Shown here piece by piece: positions 1 through 16,451 of a stretch of 64,000 nt of DNA; positions within the stretch are counted from its first letter, which is position 1, and each line of letters starts with the position of its first letter. Origin of the DNA: Polychytrium aggregatum (taxonomy: Eukaryota; Chytridiomycota; Chytridiomycetes; Polychytriales). The translations under genes were made by a program, and so were the position numbers. Under the pieces are notes generated by a model. It saw nothing but the letters and a program-made list of their open reading frames with translations, searched no databases and had not been told where the DNA came from. The DNA lies in the NCBI RefSeq assembly GCF_025602895.1, contig NW_026516227.1, forward strand, positions 62,001 to 126,000. The letters run 5' to 3'.

Positions 1-3000
1 GACTCTACTCTCGACTGAATCGGCTCACCGGCTACTCCCACGTCCGGCGCTGCATTATGCTGAGGTACGCTGGCTTTGCCGCATGGCTCCTGACAATTTG
101 CTCCATCTCCATCGCGGAGTAATCGCTCGACGGATCAGTGTAAGGTGATACTTCCTAAACACGAACATGCGGCTGTTGCTCCAGACATTCGTGATAGAGC
201 ATTATCTGACTCAGAGCTCCGAGTGCGAGCAGAGCGCACGGAGCCAAGTCGGCGTTTCAGAAGCCGTTATCCTCAAGTTTCTCGACAATGGATTGGCGGT
301 ATGCACTCACGCTCCCGCCGATGCCGGTGCGGTCTCTGGGCTTGCTTCCTCGCTCACTCGAGAGCGGTTGTCAGGTCGCTGCCGGTAGTGAGCGCAACTG
401 ACCAATGCACTCTCATATCGCTGTCAAAGGCTGAAGCCGGGTTGCCGATTCGGCCCTCCAGCCCGTCGCCCCCAACCACTCCAGTCTCATCGCCGCCGTC
501 ATCGAGCCTGAGCGGCTCCTTTCTGGCCACCCGACGGCGGTTCTCGTCGTTCCAAAAGCCCACCGGCCACGACGCGCATGAAGATGGAAGTTTGATGCAG
601 CTGACTCGCGCCGACTCCCAGTGCTGTCTGGCAGATATATGTGTCATCAAGGGGATGTACCAGGTCCTGGACGGTCGCGATATCAAGGGAGCATAGTAAG
701 CATATCTCTGTTTGCCAGTGCTTGCCGGATATCACATGTAACCGCTCAAGTGGTTGGCGAGGATCAATGTGCAGCTACGGTGATGCACCGGCGCCCGATG
801 GCCTGAACACCCCTATGTTTGCGTTGCGTGGATCGCTTCGGCGGCACCAGATTGACCTTGTTTTGTGTATCCTTCATCACCCAAAGCTATCTGCGGAAGG
901 CGTGGACCATTTACTCGCAGCTTTGGCACGATATCACCTCAATTCGACCTCACGACGAGCCAAGCAACCCCCAGCGCCGGCCCGTTGAGCACGTTCGCTT
1001 CGACAGAGCCGCCCAGGAGTACTTGCTTTCATGGGACTCGGTGCGCTCCTCTGTGTCGTGCGGCATAGGACTCTTCAACATACTGCTATCGATTGTACGT
1101 ACTCGATTGATCGCATGCCAACCGCCGGTCGTCATCGGCGGTCCAACTTTCCTCGGTCTTGCCATCGCTCATCCCGACCCAATCTCGCTGATCATCTCGC
1201 TCAGCTCGGCGAGTCCTTTTCGGTGTCATTTCGCAACATCGGAGTGAATGCCAACGTAGGTGCTGGTCTCGGGTTGATGAACGAGGCTGTTCATGGCAAT
1301 AGCTTCCGAGGTACGAGCCGTTTTCCTTCATCTCACCGCGCAGACATGGCGCCATTCTCGCTCCGTTGTACTTTTCATCGAGACTCTGCAGCTTGTGTGC
1401 TTGCTGGCCTTGTCCTCTCGATCATACTGACTCTGATCGCCTTTGTTCCCATCTCTCACCGCGCCCCAGCTCCCGTGGCCGCCGTGCTGCTCATCCAGCA
1501 CTATGTATCCCATGGACGGAGCATGTCTCTCGCGACGAACAGGCTCTCGTCTATCGGTGGTAGCAGCAAAGTCCAAGAGAGCTCCCTCGTTGATATGCGT
1601 GCCTACCTGGAGAGACGCTTCCCGTGAGTGGACTCTGCTGCGTTGTCGGGGTGTACAAGAGGAGGGGTTGCTCTCTGCTTCGACTGACCCTGGGCACGCT
1701 CTTCGGATAACCAGATCAGGCCCTGTCGTCCAGCACATGCTCGCTCAACTCGATCGATCCCATGGAAACTGGTCGCAGCAGGTGCCGGTAACTGCTGCAC
1801 TCGCCCACCAGCATCCTGGCTTCCAACTGCTCCGGATCGAGTATGCCGTGTCGCTGGTCATCGAAGGCAACTGGGCCGGAGCCGCAGACATTCTCTCGAG
1901 GCTGTGGCGTCAGAGCCATCAACCTCAGCCATCGGCGGCATCCACGCATACAGAGTCGATAGGCTTCGTTGATACATGGCTACTCGTCGGCATCCTGTTA
2001 TGTGGCTGCCTGTCTATCACCGAGCTGCTCCAGGACAGTCCCAACGACCGAGGATCAGACCACGAGGGCAGCCTGGAGCGGCCGAGCCTCGCAGTGGCCT
2101 CCAGGCTGTCGGAGCAATCGCGGGCACTTCAAGGCACTCACCGGTCCCTCAACAACACTCCAGGACGGAGCTATCGGCTGCAGGTACGGCCCGATGGACT
2201 TGCACGGTGTGAAGAGAGCTCATCCCATCAACCCCAAGAAAGCAAATGCTTTGTTCTCTCGATGTGCTCCTCTGTCTGTATCGGCATACTGACTCGGTTT
2301 GTCGACTTCCGCTTGCATGGGCTCCGCCAGTGCTTGCAGCACCTCCTGCAGATCACAAGACAGATTGAAAACGAGGCCAAGATTCGCACCGTTTCGCCAC
2401 TGTGGCTGTTTCTGACACTTTACCTCCGACGAGACCTCGAGTACGCCTGTTCAGATCCATCTCGGTCGCCGGCAACCCAAGCACTCTATGCAGCCGTTAG
2501 TCGCCTCAGCACCAAAGCGCGCGATGCTGCTTCTTCGTCAGGCAGTCTGGAGTTTGTCGCAATGCACGAAATTATCTGGTCGCTTGTGCGCGGCGCCATC
2601 GCCAAGTACAGCATTCTGCCTTTCACAATCGCTCAAATGGCACTGGACCCCATCGTGAACGCATCCTCACCCGCGATCCAGAGTGGCATTTCGCCGGCTC
2701 AGGCAGACAAGCCATCAGCTCAGATAGGCGGCAGGTCACCGGTACTCACCGGACGTCCACCAACCCAAATCCAGCAAACTCTCCAACGTGAGGCTGTGGA
2801 GTATCTCAGCAAGTGCGCCGAGCGCCAAACGCTGCCCACACGAACCGCTGCCAAACCTGACCCACTTGTCACCATGGCGGCGCTCTTTGCTGAGTTTGAG
2901 CTGGGCGAGTATCTCTGTCTCATGGGACAGCGCGCCAACGGGGTCTTGCGGCTGCGGGCGTGCTTGAACTCCCGCCTGGTCAGCAAGGATACCCCGCTGA

Positions 3001-3146
3001 TTGTCCTGCACCGGAGCGGACTGCCCGAATGCGTCATCCACGATCTTCGGCAGCGCTGTGAGCAAGCGATTGCCAAACACAGTGAACCCCATACTTTGCC
3101 GACGACCGACACGGCAGCCCGTCCGCATGGCCATCGCCCGAGCTGA
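1..3146 (+). CDS. IML2: IML2/TTC39-family TPR-like protein (5' end outside window)
   Basis: Member of the Iml2/TTC39 family, helical-repeat proteins linked in yeast to inclusion-body and lipid-droplet clearance. Exons read: one ending at 695, then 887-1094, 1205-1310, 1470-1623 and 1715-3146; the joins keep phase (for example 695 to 887 gives a Tyr codon and 1310 to 1470 an Ala codon). Family landmarks in order are YYLRKAWTIYSQLWHD, CGIGLFNILLSI, GLMNEAVHGNSFRAP, the helix pair around EGNWAGAADILSRLWRQS, and a C-terminal FAEFELGEYLCLMGQ repeat. The stop is TGA at 3144-3146. The first exons are unclear: bases 1-64 may end an upstream exon (ALHYAE, then a gtacgc donor), so the gene probably starts left of the window. 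The 1715-3146 stretch has no stop but could hide another intron near 2030-2280, where family similarity lapses. Family call fairly sure, exact function inferred. Confidence 0.75.
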
Positions 3147-4164
3147 GACCCTCAACAGCCTCACAAACCAAACCACGTCGCTCTGGATATCACATACCTC
3201 GCCCTCGTTGGCATGCACACAGCAGCAAGCCGCTCGTCCTGCAGGGCCCATCGCTTGCTTGCTTGCTTGCTTGCACAACCGCGGTCCTCGTCAAGAACAG
3301 CACATCGTGATGCATTCTGTTTAGTCTCATCATTCCGGCCACGTCGGCCAACTGCTTCCTTGTTTGTCATTGCTGTTGTTTTTGGCCTGCTACTGCTATT
3401 TTGCTCCTCATAGCCTGTGCTAGCGCTGCACTGATTCACATCGCGAATGTCCCCGTCAGAAGCTCCTCGTTCAGTCTTCAGGCTGTTCCAAAACCTGTCC
3501 TTGTCCAGCTGAAAAGAAAAAATCCAACCGACAGTGTCGTGCTCTCATACTGGATATCACGACGTATATTCTCCCGCTGATCCATCGCCTTGAATACAGC
3601 CATGTCTGTCTCCGTCTTTCCGCTTCACAGCACACCATCGCAACCTCGAGGATGCCATATATTCCAACGGACACGATGTAATTGTCAGCATAATAGTCGG
3701 TGTGGCATCAGCATGACGTTGGCGCTTGTGTCTCGAATGCGGTAAGGGGGATTGGTTATCCGGCCACATTCGGTCATCAGGTGATTGATCTCAAAACAGA
3801 AGAAGTTATCTCCCGTTTTATTGTGCAAGCGGATTAACCTCCCTGCCCAAAGCAGGCCATATATGGAGGATAATTGCCTTATCTAACTGGCAAACACATA
3901 GCAGTATAGGCATAGACGACAAGCGGCATAAAGAAGACACAGGGCTGTGAGGATAGAAGGGGTGGGCGACAAAGGCACCAAGAGCGGGTGTGGGAGTGGA
4001 TGGGTGGGTGGACAGTAGAATCGTAGCGGGAAAGAGAGGAATCATAGCGGGACTGCAACACAGGCCAGAGCCAGGCAAACACCCTCGCTCAATGGCTTTT
4101 ACCACTCTCGTCCGCGAGAGGGGACCCCGAGAGCTACAGAGCGGATGTGGCTGGTGTGTTTGCT
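3147..4164. other. Intergenic, convergent 3' flanks
   Basis: Lies between the stops of the IML2-like gene (+) and the 5'-nucleotidase (-), so it should hold both 3' UTRs and terminators. A short TTGC/CTTG microsatellite sits at about 3252-3275. No convincing coding segment was found on either strand. Confidence 0.6.
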
Positions 4165-7051
4165 TTACCAGCGGCCCTCAAGAACGGGGGCGACGTGGCC
4201 GAGCTTCTGGATGTAGGCGCCGAGGACATCGGCCATGACGTTGCCCAGAACAAAGTCCTTGATGCCGGGGACGATGATGCGGTCACCGCCGGTGATCATA
4301 AAGTCGTTGCAGACCATCTTGTAGGTCTTGGTGTCGTCAAGGTCGACAAAGCCAGCGTCAGTCTTGACCTGGAGGGTGAGGACGCGCTGGTAGGCTGGAA
4401 ACGTGGATGGTGGTTGATGATAAGTGGGCGGTGATTGGTGAGCAGCAAGCAGTGAACCGGCCAACCATCCGCGGCCCAACGGGATAGGGCAGATCAGAAA
4501 GAACCAGGCAAACCTGCCGCCTCATCGACAGCCCCATCGACACTCACTCGCCCCACAGCTAGCACATTCACTTACGAGGGCGGGTCGAGTCGTGGGTGGA
4601 CTTGATGCCGGCCCACTGGGGAGGGCTGATCATGACGTCGTTGGCGGGAGCGAGGCCGCTGTTGACATCGGTCTGGGTGATGTAGGCGCGCTCGAGCATG
4701 TGGCGGATCTGGGCACCGGTGTAGTCAAAGTTGACCAGGACGTTGCCAAAGGGCAGGACGGTCAGGACGGTCGAGTAGGTGACCTTGCCGGCAGGGATCG
4801 AGGCACGGAGGCCACCGGCGTTGGTGATGGCAATGGAGACGCCCTGGTCCTTGACGCTGTCGAGCATCGAGTCGGCAACAAGGTCGCCAAGGGAGCACTC
4901 GCCGTTGTAGCAGCCGGTCTGGGTGAAGTCGCCATCGGCAACGCCAAAGACAGTCGAGGTGAAAACGTTGAAGGCCTTGGTCCAGTCGGCAACCTTGCCG
5001 GCGAGCTCCTTGTCGACGGGCAGGTCCTGGGTGAGGTAGATGGGATCACCGACGAGGGAGACGAGGTGGTCGTTGTCGTCCCACTCGATGTCGATCTTGC
5101 CGAGATAGTCACCCTGGATGGATCAAGCGAGAAAGCAGTGCAGTCGGGTCAGGTCAGGTCAGGCCAGGTCAGCCTTAGCCACGGAAAGCTGGCCGTCGAT
5201 GCGGCCAATCGAGTTGCCACATGCAGTCTTGGGTCCGAGGACTCACGTAGCGATGGGCCTGGACGACGAAAGTGTCATCGCCGTTGAGGTTGGTAACGCG
5301 GCTGGGGTAGGCACCCTCGACGCCAGGGAGCGAGAGGTTCTTGAGGAGGAGCGAGTGCGAGTGACCACCGACGATCAGGTTGATGCCGTGGGTCCTAGTG
5401 TCACGGGAGAGTAGTGGTGTCAGATGGGTTGGTCGTCAGTCGAACAGATCACGTAGCGAAGAGGGTAGACCTGGTGGCTGACGACCGTTGGTGGTTGGAT
5501 TAAATGAGGTAGAGCTGGCTAGCAGCGATACCTACTGGGAAGCGAGCCACTTGTCATCGGCATATCCGTTCTGTGGCACGGTGCGGACAGAGACATGGCA
5601 TGAGTGAGTCATCTGCCAACAATGCACAGGCGATTGCAGCCGTCAACCCGACAGGCCCCTGCGCCACACATACGTGGGAGACGCAAATGATGCGGTTGAT
5701 GCCCTGGGCGTGGAGCTGATCAACGACGGCCTGGACAGGCTTGACAGGGTCGGGGAAGTCGATGCCGAGGTTGTTGGTGATGGAGGCAGTGGTGTTGGTG
5801 ATGAAGCCTGGCGGTATTGGTGCAGGACGGCGGTGCGGTTGTTGCAACCAAAGTTAGCGAAGGCAAATGTGCATGAAGACACGAGCCTATCGGTTTTGGG
5901 TGTTTATCCACCCCATCAACATCCAGAATACTCACCGATGACGCCGAGGTTGTACTTCTTGATGATCGTGTAGGGAACAACACCAGCAGCCTTGAGGTAC
6001 TTGGCCTGGTCGAGGTTGGTGTTGGCCGAGACGACGGGGAAGGTGAGGTTCTTGAAGAACTCGGCGGCGTACTGCTCTCCACGGTCAAACTCGTGGTTGC
6101 CGATGGTCATGACGTCGTACTTCATCGAGTTCATGACCTCGGCGGACTTGGAGCCACCAAAGACGGTGAAGAACAGAGTGCCCTGGAACTGGGTGCGGCA
6201 AAAGTATAGGAGACGAGAGTCAGCACCAACCCGACATCCCGGACGAGCCTGCAGAGCTTGCAGAGCTTGCAGAGCATGTGATGTGTATGCGTGCTTGGCC
6301 AAACGGAAACGGGTTTGAGGCTCACCTGGTCACCGGCATCAAAGAGGAGCGTGTGCGAGTTGTTGGCACGGATGTCATCGACGGTGCGCTTGATACGAGC
6401 GACACCACCGACACAGCGGTCGGGAGCGGTCAGAGCACCGGTGGTGGCTGGCAGGCGGTTGAAGAAACGAGTCAGTGCGCATGTCAGTGGCAGACTCGCT
6501 GCGCGGGCCCACTTTCCTTGACAAAGTCCGGGCAGATGAGAGTGCGAGGGTGCAGATGTGCGGAATAAAGCTCTTGCAGGATCCTCCCACTCGCCATTGG
6601 GGGTTCTCACGGCGGAGCAGACAGGACACTCAGACAGGACACTCAGACAGGACACTCACCATTGCGGGCACAGTCGCTTCCGTACTTGTTGTCGAACTGG
6701 TCCAGACGGGCGTGGATGTCGTTGGTGTGGAGGATGGTGACCTTCTTGGGGTAGGCGACCGGGGTGGCAGAAGGGGTGGCAGAGGCGCTGACAGTGGCAG
6801 AGGTTTGGGGAACGCACTGGCGGAAACAGAAATGTGAGAAAGCGCGACGGTCGGCTGCTGGTACCAGGCCGGGCTTGCGAAAGCGATCTGGCAGAGGTGC
6901 CAGGCAGGAGGTGCCCGGCAGATCCCCAGACAGTACTGGCAATCATTCACACCTTATGGGGGGCGTAGGTGTCGTCGCGCTTGTAGATGACAAAGGGGGC
7001 CGAGAGGGCGCTGGAGGCGAGGGCCAGGGTGGCCAGCAGAGTGAACTTCAT
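4165..7051 (-). CDS. Secreted 5'-nucleotidase (calcineurin-like metallophosphoesterase)
   Basis: Hydrolyses nucleoside 5'-monophosphates outside the cell or in the secretory route. Nine exons, transcribed right to left: 6953-7051, 6660-6816, 6326-6447, 5936-6188, 5674-5807, 5536-5570, 5247-5394, 4576-5113, 4165-4394; the sum is 1716 bases, 571 residues. The N-terminus (MKFTLLATLALASSALSA) is a clear signal peptide. Metallophosphoesterase motifs appear in order: ILHTNDIHARLDQFD, DAGDQFQGTLFF, TIGNHEFDRG, CVSHNGYADDKW and LIVGGHSHSLL. The C-terminal nucleotide-binding domain has ITNAGGLRASIPAGKVTY and the LPFGN loop, and ends shortly after GGDRIIVPGI. No GPI-anchor signal is visible, so a soluble secreted enzyme is likely. 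Exon 6 is only 35 bases. Codon use is strongly biased to C/G-ending codons, as in well-expressed genes. Start chosen at the signal peptide. Confidence 0.93.
6247..6277. repeat. Short 9-bp tandem repeat in an intron
   Basis: About three copies of agcttgcag lie in the intron between exons 3 and 4 of the 5'-nucleotidase. Simple slippage product; no function suggested. Confidence 0.7.
6618..6658. repeat. 13-bp tandem triplicate at a splice donor
   Basis: Three copies of a 13-base unit (agacaggacactc on the plus strand) lie in the intron between 5'-nucleotidase exons 2 and 3. The copy nearest exon 2 carries the working 5' splice site (GTGAGTGTCC on the minus strand); the inner copies read CTGAGTGTCC. 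Confidence 0.8.
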
Positions 7052-8041
7052 CGTGGCAGAGACGAGATGGGCAGGGAGACCGGCGTCCTGGGCAGTTCTC
7101 GACAGAGTCTGCGGACAGGAGCCGGGGGCAGCGGCAGTACTTATAATCCCCGCAAGCTCAAGCTCAGGGCGGGTGGGCAAGGACATGGCCAAACTCGCCG
7201 GCCCACGGCGCTCGTGCTCTCGGATGGAATTTCTGCGCGCCCTTTCTCTGGCAACAGCACAGTCAGCGCTGCAGCCGCGCAGCCAAGCACAAAAGAGCAA
7301 ATCTGTCGCGGGCCATCGGCGCTCATGGCAAGCCCCCCCTTGCTGGTCGCCGGCATGCTGGTGGTGGTGGGGATGTGCATGTTGAGGGGGTCGATCTGGG
7401 CAAGGAAGCATCGGCTGAAGGACAGCGAGGCGCGCGACAGCAAGGATGGATTCCGATGCACGCGCCCCATCCAGCACTTTGGCGGTGAGTGCATGCCACC
7501 CGGCTGGGTTGGGCTGTGTCTTGGAGTGCAAGGAGAGCGCAGGGAGAGCGCCGCCAGAGGACAGAGCACGCGGCGTTATGCGGGTGGGGCTGGGCCGTGG
7601 GGAGGGCGGCTGTGTCGCAGATGTACACTTTGGCGATGGACGACTGTGTGATGGACGACCGTGTGAACGCACGCATGGGCCAGCGGGGGCAGCCGATCCA
7701 GCGCACGCCAGGGCCGTCGCACGTCGCTCTGTGCGCTGGCTGTGCTGTATCTGTATGCCAGCCAAGATTGGCACGGGTGTGTCGACCGGTGTCTTGCTTC
7801 TTTGCCCAGGAGGATGCTCTTCCCCACTGCGTGCCCTGGGGCATGCGCTGCTCATCCTCTTGCCAGAAACCTCGCTTGCTACAGAGAATGCTGCAAGGCG
7901 TGTTGCATCTGATTGCATTCGATTGCATCTGATTGCACCTGCTGCATCCGCTGCCTGGGCATGCCTGCAGCAAGTCCCTGGAAAATCCAAATGGGCCTGG
8001 CGGATGAGGGTCCCAGGGACAATCGGGGCAGCGGTCGGCAC
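7052..8041. other. Intergenic between 5'-nucleotidase start and NSF end
   Basis: About 990 bases holding the 5'-nucleotidase promoter and the NSF 3' flank. Near 7896-7950 there is an imperfect run of gattgcatct-like units. Long open frames on both strands have no recognisable similarity and lack good start contexts, so no gene is called. Confidence 0.55.
7140..7146 (-). promoter_or_regulatory. Possible TATA box of the 5'-nucleotidase gene
   Basis: On the minus strand the sequence reads ATTATAAGTA about 90 bases upstream of the start codon at 7051, a plausible core promoter position. Judged by sequence and spacing only. Confidence 0.4.
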
Positions 8042-12544
<4,503 letters not shown>

Positions 12545-12893
12545 GGTTGCTCGGAGCCGGGCAGCGGCGGGTGGCAATAGGACAGGCGGGGATCCGGCCG
12601 ATGCAGGCGAGTGATGCTGGGGCGAGCAAGTTCGAAACAGCCAGGCTCGTTCGACAACAAATGGCAAGGGCCTGGCAAAGCCACCAACAGCGGCGCGTCC
12701 ACGTGGCGTGCGCTGCGCTCGGTTGCCACGGCTGGAACGAACGACGGGGCTGTTGATTGCGCATGGTTGGGCCGTCGAGTATGCAGTCGTGAGGGATGGT
12801 GAGCCAGCCGGGCGAACAATGACGGCGGTCGCATCAGTCGAGAGCCTGTATTTGGGTCTGCGCAAACAGGGCGGCGCAGAGGAAGCAGAGCCG

Positions 12894-14040
12894 TCAGACC
12901 GTGAGCGAGCGATTGTGGCAGCAGCAGACCACTCCAGTCCAGTCCTGAAGGCAGCGGGCTCGAGTTCCCAGACGCAGTGCTCGGCAAATCAGGCTCACCA
13001 AGACCGTGTCTCTGAGGACTCGGTAGCGTTGCTTGATCGTTGCCACATCTTGCTGCTCCCCAGCTTCGAGATTCTCCAGCCGCTTGCACAGAGCCGCAAG
13101 ACGGTCTTCCTGGCAGCACTTTCGGTTCTGTTGCGTGTCGATTTCATGAATACTGGATGCAGGCTCCATCAAGCCTTATCCATAGTCAGCCAAGGGTGGG
13201 ACCAAACACCTACCGATTGTGAGTCAGACCTTGCTTGGCTGTCCCATCCGCTCTCCATGAAGAAATGCATGGCCGACGGAGAGTCGCGCGGAGAGAATGG
13301 AGCCGTCCAGATGCGCTGGATCATCGCGGGAAACTCATCCAGTTCCAAGCTACGACGAAGGATCCGAATACTATGTTGCGTGGTGGCCTCTGAAAGTGAG
13401 GCAGTCTTTGAAGAGTATGTGCCCCAGCTGTCCTGAGGGTCTAACAGACATCCGCTGAGACTACCGTACACATTGACCGGCGGGCTCAATGGACTGCGTT
13501 TCCACCACGAGCCATATCCACTTCGCCCCATACCTGTATTGGTCCAAACTGCTTCATAGAGAGTGTGAGCCGGAGCATCGCCCGAACCAACACGCACTGT
13601 CGGTCGAGGGGCGACACCTTGTTGCTCAAGGAATCGCAGCAGCTGAGCGACACTGAAGTGCAGGGAAGGGACTCGGAGATCGATGTGTCGGACCGGACCG
13701 GCTATTTGCTCCGTCTGCCAGCTGGGCAAGGTCCACTCGTGTGCGTAAACCCGGATGACATTCTCGGCAGAACGCATTGCCAAAGATGAGTAATGAAGTA
13801 ATAGTGGCAACGGAGCAAACGTGTGCCACTCTCTGGCCATTCCACGGACTGACCGAATGTGTGACTCAGAATGGCCGCTCCAACGGCAAATAGCAAACCC
13901 GGGTGAGTCGCTGGCACAAGAGCTTCGAGATGGTCCGTGAACCAAGTCGCTCGATTCGCTGTTGCGCCAAACCCCTTCTCTGCACACACACGATAGTAAG
14001 CCACTGGGCAAGTAGCTATATTTGGCCGGTTCGCCTTCGC
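12894..14040 (-). CDS. Possible unidentified minus-strand gene, boundaries unknown
   Basis: I do not recognise a family. Between the NSF start and the WBP11 stop there are minus-strand open stretches that look exon-like but are in different frames. One near 13700-14000 contains ANRATWFTDHLEALVPATHP. Another at about 13560-13800 contains RSAENVIRVYAHEWTLPSW. A third at about 13000-13178 is charged and heptad-like (EDRLAALCKRLENLEAGEQQ) and ends at a good gtgagc donor. No ATG with a good context and no full phase-consistent exon chain could be set. A plus-strand open frame (12708-13436) overlaps and is no more convincing. The interval 12545-12893 holds the NSF promoter. This may be a rapidly evolving small gene or only chance open frame in GC-rich DNA. 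Confidence 0.3.
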
Positions 14041-14063
14041 GAAAGTGAGTCAGCACCAAATCC

Positions 14064-16451
14064 TCACAGCAGACCCTCCATATCCTTCATGAAGGCATCA
14101 TAATCGTCGGGCTTGGAGGACTCTCTGACCTTGCGAATCGATTGGAGGGATCCGCTAAGTGCGTCGACCAGAGATTGCGGTCGCTTGACCTCGGGTCCGC
14201 GCTCCTCGTCGAGGTCGGGTGCAGCATTCACTTGCGGCTTGCCCATTGCCGGGAGACTGGCGCTTGGCTTGAGTGCAGCGCTGGTCTTTGATTTGCGCAG
14301 AAGAGACGGTGGGACGAGCGATGTGAGCTCCTTTTGAAAGTCTCGTACTTGTGGTGCGGCCGAGATAACGGTGCCAGGGGCCGGAGCTGGCCGTGGTGTC
14401 GGCGGCAGTTGTGGAGGTCGCTGAGCCAATGTTTGTGCACTGATAGTGACTTCCTTCATTGGGCGAATGGGACCCTGTGAAGGAGGTCGTCGGGAAGAGC
14501 CCGGGACGTTGAGGGGCAGAGGATATGGTCTCGGTGGATATGCATTGAACGCTGGAGGGTATGGCAGCATCCCTGGAGGGCCGCCCATATAGGGAGCAGC
14601 AACCATTCCGGCTGAGCGCGAGAGTTGGCGTGACAGCAAGACACAGTTGTTAGATAAGAAAGTGAGTAGCCCATTCGGCTATCTTGGATGGAATGTGCAG
14701 ACCTCACACCGCATCAAGTGCTGCTGATCGAGATACATACGCATTCCCATGTACGGTGGATTCCACTGTGGCATGCCAGGGTGATACATGGGCTGCATCG
14801 GCCTCGGAAACGATGGTGCAGGCAATGGGCGGATGGGGCCGGGCGCCATTGGTCGAATCTGACTCGGACCAGCTGCAGCCTGCGCTGGCTTGGAGGCAGA
14901 CGGCATGTAGTCGGCCTTGTTTCGAATCTCGGGCAGATCCAGGGTATTGAACACATGCGCTTCAACATCGGGAGCAGGTCCTGGGGGGAGAGGGATATCC
15001 AAGTCCTCGAAGGTGATGGGTGGCGGCTGTGGCTTTGTCTCCTCGACTGATGTGCATTGCAAAGTGTCAGCTGCAGGCGTTCGTTGCCGTAGATCGATCC
15101 CGAGCAGCGCTGCCTCAACATTGCGAGGCCGAGGATGCCATACACCACTGCGAAACAATGCCGAGCCCATACCAACAGGTTCTGGTGCCGATTCTGTTTG
15201 TTGCTCGGGCTCAGACTCGGGTTCTTGAAGGGTTGTGACTTGAACTACACCGCCTAGAAAGCCAAAGCGACGCTGTTAATATCAACGCGGAGCGACATGT
15301 GAAGCTGGTGCACGGCTTCATGTGCTTGGAAAGGCGAGCCGAGATAGCCGAGCGACACAATGGCTCGATGAATGAATGTCTGCATCCTGATTGACGCGAA
15401 TGAGATATACGAGTCGGTATGCCACGGAGGACGAGTGACGGATCCTACCATCGGTACGCTCGATATATGGCTTTCCAGGAGGTGGTGTTCCAAACGGGTT
15501 CAGAGTCGGATGGTAGTATATCGACTTTGTTGGGTCCCTGGGAGGGGGCTTTGCCGGTGCTTCGGGAACTTTGACCGTCTGGCGAGCGAGCCCGAGTTTC
15601 TATACGAGTAGCCGGCGTCAGTGCAATTGCTCCAGGAAGACGAGTCGAACGACGGGCCAACATGCCCACCGATATACCTCTCGTGCCGTCTGGATGGCTT
15701 CGAACTCTTCTTCAAGCTCCTTCTTTCGAGCGGTCAGGGACTTGTCCAGAGTGCCATCGCGATCTGTTACGGGGAGACATAGGGTTGAGCCAAGCTCCCA
15801 ATGGCGCATGGGAGTGCCATTTTCAATCGAGACGGAGCCAGCAGGAGATTGGAGAGTGCTCTGCGCTCTACGCCCTATGCTCTCCTGAGGTACTGGGGAT
15901 GTGCTTTCGTCTTGCCTTGCTGGAGGAGCGAGCCAAGTTCTTCCTGGAGTTTGCTGCTGTCCTTCTGCGCGGCCGAAACCAATCGTCCTCGCTTCCTGTC
16001 TTCCTTGTTCTGAATGCAGCACAGCGCAGAGTGCACATACAGCATATTCAGTGGGGATAGACTGCGAATCACTCTGCCCGTCGCTCTGGACAGGCATGGA
16101 TATCCTGGCTGTGATCGGGCGTTCCGCCAAACCTGTCCGTTTCTCGAGGGATCAGCGCCCGAATGCTCGCGCCGGACGCACCTTTTTGAGCTCCTTCTTC
16201 TTCTGAAGCTTGCGGTAGAGCTGCAGCAAGACACAAGATCAGCGCTCTGCGATCGGAGGGCGGCGCTGGGCGATGCCGCCAGAGCGTTGCCTGTTTCCGG
16301 GCACACACACGGCCGCCCAGATCTGGGGCTCGATTTGCAGTTGTGCTGGCAAGCTGCTGGAGCGCCAGCGCAGCACCACATCAAAAACTGCTGCACTGCT
16401 ACACTGCCGTCTTACGTCCGTCGGGTTGAGTGATTTTGATCCCTTTGCCAT
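14064..16451 (-). CDS. WBP11: WW-domain-binding protein 11 (WBP11/NPWBP)-like splicing factor
   Basis: Nuclear proline-rich factor that joins the spliceosome, known in animals as a PQBP1 partner. Eight exons: 16416-16451, 16182-16220, 15916-16009, 15678-15763, 15449-15599, 15173-15253, 14741-15046, 14064-14611; total 1341 bases, 446 residues. The N-terminus MAKGSKSLNPTD followed by LYRKLQKKKELKK is the family signature. It is followed by an acidic/basic helix (SLTARKKELEEEFEAIQTAR), then KSIYYHPTLNPFGTPPPGKPYIER, then a Pro/Gly/Met-rich half with PYPPAFNAYPPRPYPLP. The intron between exons 3 and 4 (15764-15915) reads AAG then GCAAGA, and only that GC donor keeps the frame into exon 4, so it appears to be a GC-AG intron. 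Transcribed away from the phosphodiesterase gene across about 1 kb of shared upstream DNA. Confidence 0.85.

Noticed and set aside
6947-8041. Minus-strand frame of 364 codons covering the 5'-nucleotidase start
   Set aside because: Only its last part (the signal peptide exon) is real; the upstream part is promoter DNA with the probable TATA box.
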